Source of the DNA: Candidatus Melainabacteria bacterium | GTDB taxonomy: Bacteria > Cyanobacteriota > Vampirovibrionia > 2-02-FULL-35-15 | NCBI GenBank assembly: GCA_023250155.1 | Contig: JAHFBG010000001.1 | Location: 491,855-555,854, forward strand | DNA: 64,000 bases | Direction: 5' to 3' | Shown: in pieces, positions 63,522-64,000 of the stretch | Layout: every line of letters begins with the position of its first letter | How positions within the stretch are numbered: the stretch's first letter is position 1 | The notes under the pieces: model-generated | The model's input: the letters and a program-made list of their open reading frames with translations, nothing else | Databases searched by the model: none | Told to the model about the DNA's origin: nothing | Program-made: the position numbers and the translations under genes

Positions 63522-63869
63522 ATGTCTAATCAAGAAATAATTAATAAAATAGATTTCTCCAAAATTAAATGGAATGATATTGGTCTTGTTCCAGCTATAG
63601 TTCAAGACTATAAAGATAATGAGATTCTAATGGTTGCCTTTATGAATAAGGAGTCTTTTAAACTTACACTAGAAAAAAAAGAAACATATTTCTATTCAAG
63701 ATCAAGAAATGAGCTTTGGCATAAGGGGCACAAGTCTGGTGAAGTACAGAAGGTAAAAGAGCTTTATTATGATTGTGATAGTGATACTATCCTGGTAAAG
63801 GTAGAACAAATAGGAAATGCAGCTTGTCATACAGGCTCAAGATCTTGTTTTTTTAATAAAGTTATTTAG
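63522..63869 (+). CDS. hisI: Phosphoribosyl-AMP cyclohydrolase
   Basis: Opens the adenine ring of phosphoribosyl-AMP in the third step of histidine synthesis. The 115-residue protein is the stand-alone HisI domain without the HisE pyrophosphatase. LMVAFMNKESFKLTLEKKET, FYSRSRNELWHKG and YYDCDSDT...ACHTGSRSCFF are conserved. The three cysteines (about 90, 106 and 113) are the zinc ligands. No Shine-Dalgarno; TAAAAT ends 7 bases before the ATG, so a leaderless message is possible. No other his gene is near. Confidence 0.95.
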   Translation: MSNQEIINKIDFSKIKWNDIGLVPAIVQDYKDNEILMVAFMNKESFKLTLEKKETYFYSRSRNELWHKGHKSGEVQKVKELYYDCDSDTILVKVEQIGNAACHTGSRSCFFNKVI

Positions 63870-64000
63870 CGCTGTTTATCGCACGTTTGACAAGACCTTT
63901 CACAAATCCCCCCAACTCTTAATAAGTTTGAAGAATTGAAATTTTGGGGCCTATGACAAGTCAATACCCGGAAGCCGTAATTGCACCGCTCTAAATGCAG
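63866..64000 (-). other. Unresolved right edge
   Basis: Beyond hisI no gene can be supported. A minus-strand frame stays open for 44 codons to the window edge, is Cys-rich (ending ICERSCQTCDKQR) and stops 4 bases inside the hisI end. A 13-codon plus-strand frame begins MTSQYPEAVIAPL. Base composition is richer in G and C than the surroundings, so this may be the edge of an RNA gene or a transferred element. Confidence 0.25.

Overview
The window is about 64 kb of AT-rich bacterial chromosome with densely packed housekeeping genes and scattered orphan genes. The best lineage clues are proteins that look cyanobacterial: a long-form NusB (32063-32740) and a saccharopine-dehydrogenase-like oxidoreductase (60962-61990) carrying the LPNLPN, DALKRT, GCGATPGLL and NMEHADD motifs I know from cyanobacteria. 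No photosynthesis gene is visible. The energy genes seen are a two-subunit 2-oxoacid:ferredoxin oxidoreductase and an isolated atpG. Together with heme synthesis genes, LPS-type AsmA/YhdP and lipoproteins, this suggests a non-photosynthetic member of the Cyanobacteriota (Melainabacteria/Vampirovibrionia-like). That placement is inference, not proof.

Layout. 1-5464, minus strand: heme and amino-sugar block (hemH partial, hemN, hemE, a flavin reductase, glmS). 5504-12018, minus: a large secreted protein, korB/korA, a lipoprotein-like protein. 12144-13094: atpG. 13108-15526: orphan genes, including a duplicated promoter-gene-gene-tail segment. 15507-21007: a GT-C mannosyltransferase-like membrane protein diverging from a GH38 alpha-mannosidase, followed by a YVTN-type beta-propeller. 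21120-23547: small exported proteins, then hemW. 23559-28428: AsmA-like giant and threonine dehydratase. 28666-30578: orphans. 30792-32740: Fe-alcohol dehydrogenase converging on nusB. 33107-37861: a secreted propeller/Ig protein and orphans. 38061-44609: peptide-binding lipoprotein, UbiB-type kinase, ssb, saccharopine dehydrogenase, orphan. 44616-49183: purA with two tiny membrane proteins, orphan, tldD. 49371-56612: GAF-GGDEF protein, mnmE, LysM protein, second peptide-binding lipoprotein. 56873-58845: groES-groEL. 58846-64000: orphans, ferredoxin-NADP reductase, cyanobacterial-type oxidoreductase, HEAT-repeat protein, a candidate structured RNA and hisI.

The most striking feature is an invasion of the genome, including coding regions of conserved genes, by short repeats. 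There are five arrays of drifting 8-bp units (ACATCARY) inside atpG, the mannosidase (two), mnmE and a lipoprotein gene. There are several 7-bp arrays, one of which encodes the hydrophobic core of a signal peptide. A pair of GC-rich CCGC...GCGG hairpin elements lies inside coding regions, one flanked by an 8-bp direct repeat. Further palindromes sit in frame in mnmE and the lipoprotein gene, and two intergenic hairpin families also occur, one with a compensatory base change. A second theme is orphan proteins without signal peptides. Most have strong Shine-Dalgarno sites, and several carry TTAA-type direct repeats upstream that resemble the cyanobacterial Pho box. By contrast, several housekeeping genes have a -10-like hexamer only 6-9 bases before the start codon and no Shine-Dalgarno, consistent with leaderless mRNAs.
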